This document shows positions 5,936 to 7,709 of a DNA stretch of 7,709 bases, one piece after another. The translations under genes were made by a program, and so were the position numbers. The stretch is from UKL13-2 sp031370625 (GTDB taxonomy: Bacteria; Pseudomonadota; Gammaproteobacteria; Burkholderiales; Usitatibacteraceae). How positions within the stretch are numbered: position 1 is the stretch's first letter; every line of letters begins with the position of its first letter. The notes below the pieces were generated by a model, which worked only from the letters and a program-made list of their open reading frames with translations, made no database searches and was not told where the DNA came from. The stretch covers positions 1-7,709 of the forward strand of contig JANMQR010000008.1 in assembly GCA_031370625.1 (NCBI GenBank), written 5' to 3'.

Positions 5936-7709
5936 CCTTGCGCGCCGCAGGCAACGGCGCAATTGATCCACCGCCGGCAATATTGGCAGGCTTATCGGTA
6001 TGAACATGAACCGATGGTGCCTTCGCGCCGCGCTTAAACCACGCGCTCGCCTTTTCGCCCCAGGTATCAAAGTAGGTGTAGAGCACCGGCACCACCACCA
6101 GCGTCATGATGGTAGAGGTGATGATGCCACCGATCACTGCGTGTGCCATGGGGGATTGCTGTTCAGAGCCTGCGCCGAAGGCTAACGCCAGTGGCAACAT
6201 GCCACCGATCATGGCAGTAGTCGTCATCAGAATTGGACGTAGCCGCACCTGACCTGACGCGAGAATCGCGTCGTCACGCGGCATGCCTTCGCGACGACTA
6301 TGGTTGGTAAAGTCGACCAGCAAAATCGCGTTTTTGGTGACGAGGCCCATCAGCATGATGAAGCCGATGATCGAAAATAAATTGAGCGTGGTACCAAATA
6401 ATCGCAGCGACAAAAACACGCCGATCAACGATAGCGGCAGCGACGCCATGATCGCAATCGGCTGCAAAAAACTGCCAAATTGCGACGCAAGAATAAGATA
6501 GATGAATATCACCGCCAAGCCCAGCGCCGCGCCCGCGTAGCCCAATGACTCGGCCATGTCTTGCGATGATCCACCGGACTGGAATTGATAACCCGGTGGC
6601 AGGGTGATGGTCTTCATCGCCTTTTGCACCGCGTCCGATACTTGCCCTTCGGTATGCGTGGCGGCGACGCCGGAAAACACTTGAATTTGGCGCTGCAAAT
6701 TGCGCCGCTCGATTTGTCGCTCGGCGAACGAAGGCACGAATTCCGCAACCTGCCGCAGCGGTACCATGCGCGGGCTGCCGTCGGCATTCAACGCGGATGT
6801 CGGCACAAAAAGTTTGTCGAGATCAGCCACCGCCGTGCGATCATTGCGCGGCAGGCGCACCAGCACTTGATGGTTCTCACCGTCAGGCCCTTCCCATTGG
6901 CCCGCATCTTCGCCAGCGATCATGGCGCGCGTGGTGCTCACGATCGACGCCATTGATACACCGAGATCGCTCGCGAGTGGGCGGTTAACAATAATGTCCA
7001 GCGTGGGGCTGGTCGGTTTATATGACGACTCCACATCAACTGTGCCGGGAATGGCTTTTACTTTCGCGAGCAATTCTTGCGAGATGCGATTGAGTTCGCC
7101 AATCTCCGGGCCCATCACGTAGATCTGAATTGGGCGATTCCAGCCTACGCGCACGGCCAAGCCAGCGATACTGGAGAGACGCGTACGGATTGCATCATCA
7201 AGCTGTTTCTTGGTGCGCTTGCGGGTTTCTTTCTCGGTCAATTCAAGACCAAACCATGCCTGCGTTTTCGACACATTGCGGGTAATGCGTTTTATTTCCG
7301 GGAATTCGCGGAGCGCATTTTCAACCTGCTCGGCTTTGCCCAACGTGTAGTTAAGCGACGAGCCGACCGGTGTTTCAACGGAGGCATTGGCCCAGTTATT
7401 GTCCGTTTCTGGCACAAACTCGCCCGCCGGCACCAACAAAAAGCTGGCAAAGAAAGTGATCGCGGCAATCCATAGAACAATGCCGCGATTTCGAATCGTT
7501 AATCGATCCAGCTTGAAATGATCGCGCTTGAATCCGGATAACGCATATTTAAAAATGGTCGGTTTCGGAATCCACGTGCGGCGATAGCTTGGGTTTAACG
7601 CCCAGCGCAACACCGCGTCATACTTGGCGTGCAGCCAGATCATGAAAATATCCTGCTTGGCGAGCAGCCACGCGATCGGCTTGAATTTATTTAGTCGCGA
7701 TGGTGAGTC
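5928..7709 (-). CDS. RND efflux permease, HAE1 family (C-terminal half, runs off the right edge)
   Basis: The frame is open from base 7709 to the stop at 5928-5930, giving 593 visible residues; full RND permeases are about 1,030-1,060, so the N-terminal half lies outside. These inner-membrane proton-driven trimeric pumps export drugs, detergents or metabolites with a periplasmic adaptor and an outer-membrane channel. The visible part holds a membrane helix near visible residues 76-94 (TM7). It is followed by FVPETDNNW, the periplasmic pore and docking region, and a run of helices ending with TM12. GLVTKNAILLVDF carries the Lys (codon 6333-6335) equivalent to the proton-relay Lys940 of AcrB, and RLRPILMTTTAMIGGMLPLA is conserved. 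A cytoplasmic tail of about 50 residues follows. The ATG at 7641-7643 is internal, not the start. Its adaptor gene probably lies further upstream, outside the window. Substrates are unknown. Confidence 0.95.
   Translation of the reverse strand, partial: DSPSRLNKFKPIAWLLAKQDIFMIWLHAKYDAVLRWALNPSYRRTWIPKPTIFKYALSGFKRDHFKLDRLTIRNRGIVLWIAAITFFASFLLVPAGEFVPETDNNWANASVETPVGSSLNYTLGKAEQVENALREFPEIKRITRNVSKTQAWFGLELTEKETRKRTKKQLDDAIRTRLSSIAGLAVRVGWNRPIQIYVMGPEIGELNRISQELLAKVKAIPGTVDVESSYKPTSPTLDIIVNRPLASDLGVSMASIVSTTRAMIAGEDAGQWEGPDGENHQVLVRLPRNDRTAVADLDKLFVPTSALNADGSPRMVPLRQVAEFVPSFAERQIERRNLQRQIQVFSGVAATHTEGQVSDAVQKAMKTITLPPGYQFQSGGSSQDMAESLGYAGAALGLAVIFIYLILASQFGSFLQPIAIMASLPLSLIGVFLSLRLFGTTLNLFSIIGFIMLMGLVTKNAILLVDFTNHSRREGMPRDDAILASGQVRLRPILMTTTAMIGGMLPLALAFGAGSEQQSPMAHAVIGGIITSTIMTLVVVPVLYTYFDTWGEKASAWFKRGAKAPSVHVHTDKPANIAGGGSIAPLPAARKDD

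Noticed and set aside
5936..6070. N-terminal extension of the HEAAH membrane protein back to 6070
   Set aside because: It lies inside the 3' end of the RND gene in another frame and reads as Arg-rich low-meaning sequence.
7077..7475. 132-codon plus-strand open frame inside the RND gene
   Set aside because: Antisense of conserved RND permease sequence, with no recognisable domain.

Overview
The window looks like ordinary chromosomal DNA from a betaproteobacterium, probably of the Burkholderiales. This rests on a TctB/TctA tripartite-tricarboxylate-transporter pair next to a haloacetate-dehalogenase-like hydrolase, an oxidoreductase-like Cys-motif small protein, a cytosolic YwrD-type gamma-glutamyltransferase and a hydrophobe/amphiphile-efflux RND pump. 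The taxonomic call is an inference from gene types and moderate GC, not from a marker gene.

Layout, left to right. Bases 1-345 are the 3' end of an alpha/beta hydrolase gene. A 326-bp non-coding stretch follows, holding an AT-rich inverted repeat. Next come tctB (TTG start, strong ribosome binding site) and tctA, closely spaced, closed by a clear intrinsic terminator at 2675-2700. No tctC (periplasmic binding protein) gene is in the window. A second plus-strand pair follows: a 62-residue Cys-motif protein whose stop overlaps the start of a 541-residue gamma-glutamyltransferase-like enzyme (ATGA overlap). After that is a compact type II toxin-antitoxin cassette of the VapBC kind, with its own promoter whose -10 box lies inside a perfect 9-bp inverted repeat, a likely autorepression operator.

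The right end is on the minus strand. The C-terminal half of an RND efflux permease runs in from beyond the right edge. Its last codons overlap the start of a small multi-spanning membrane protein with an HEAAH zinc-protease signature. This minus-strand unit converges on vapC with only 23 bp between the stop codons.

No mobile element, RNA gene or CRISPR array was seen. The most noteworthy points are the gamma-glutamyltransferase-like enzyme, whose substrate-binding residues appear replaced; its coupling to the Cys-motif protein; the promoter/operator of the toxin-antitoxin cassette; and the coupling of an M50-like membrane protein to an RND pump. None of these amounts to a demonstrably new system from sequence alone.
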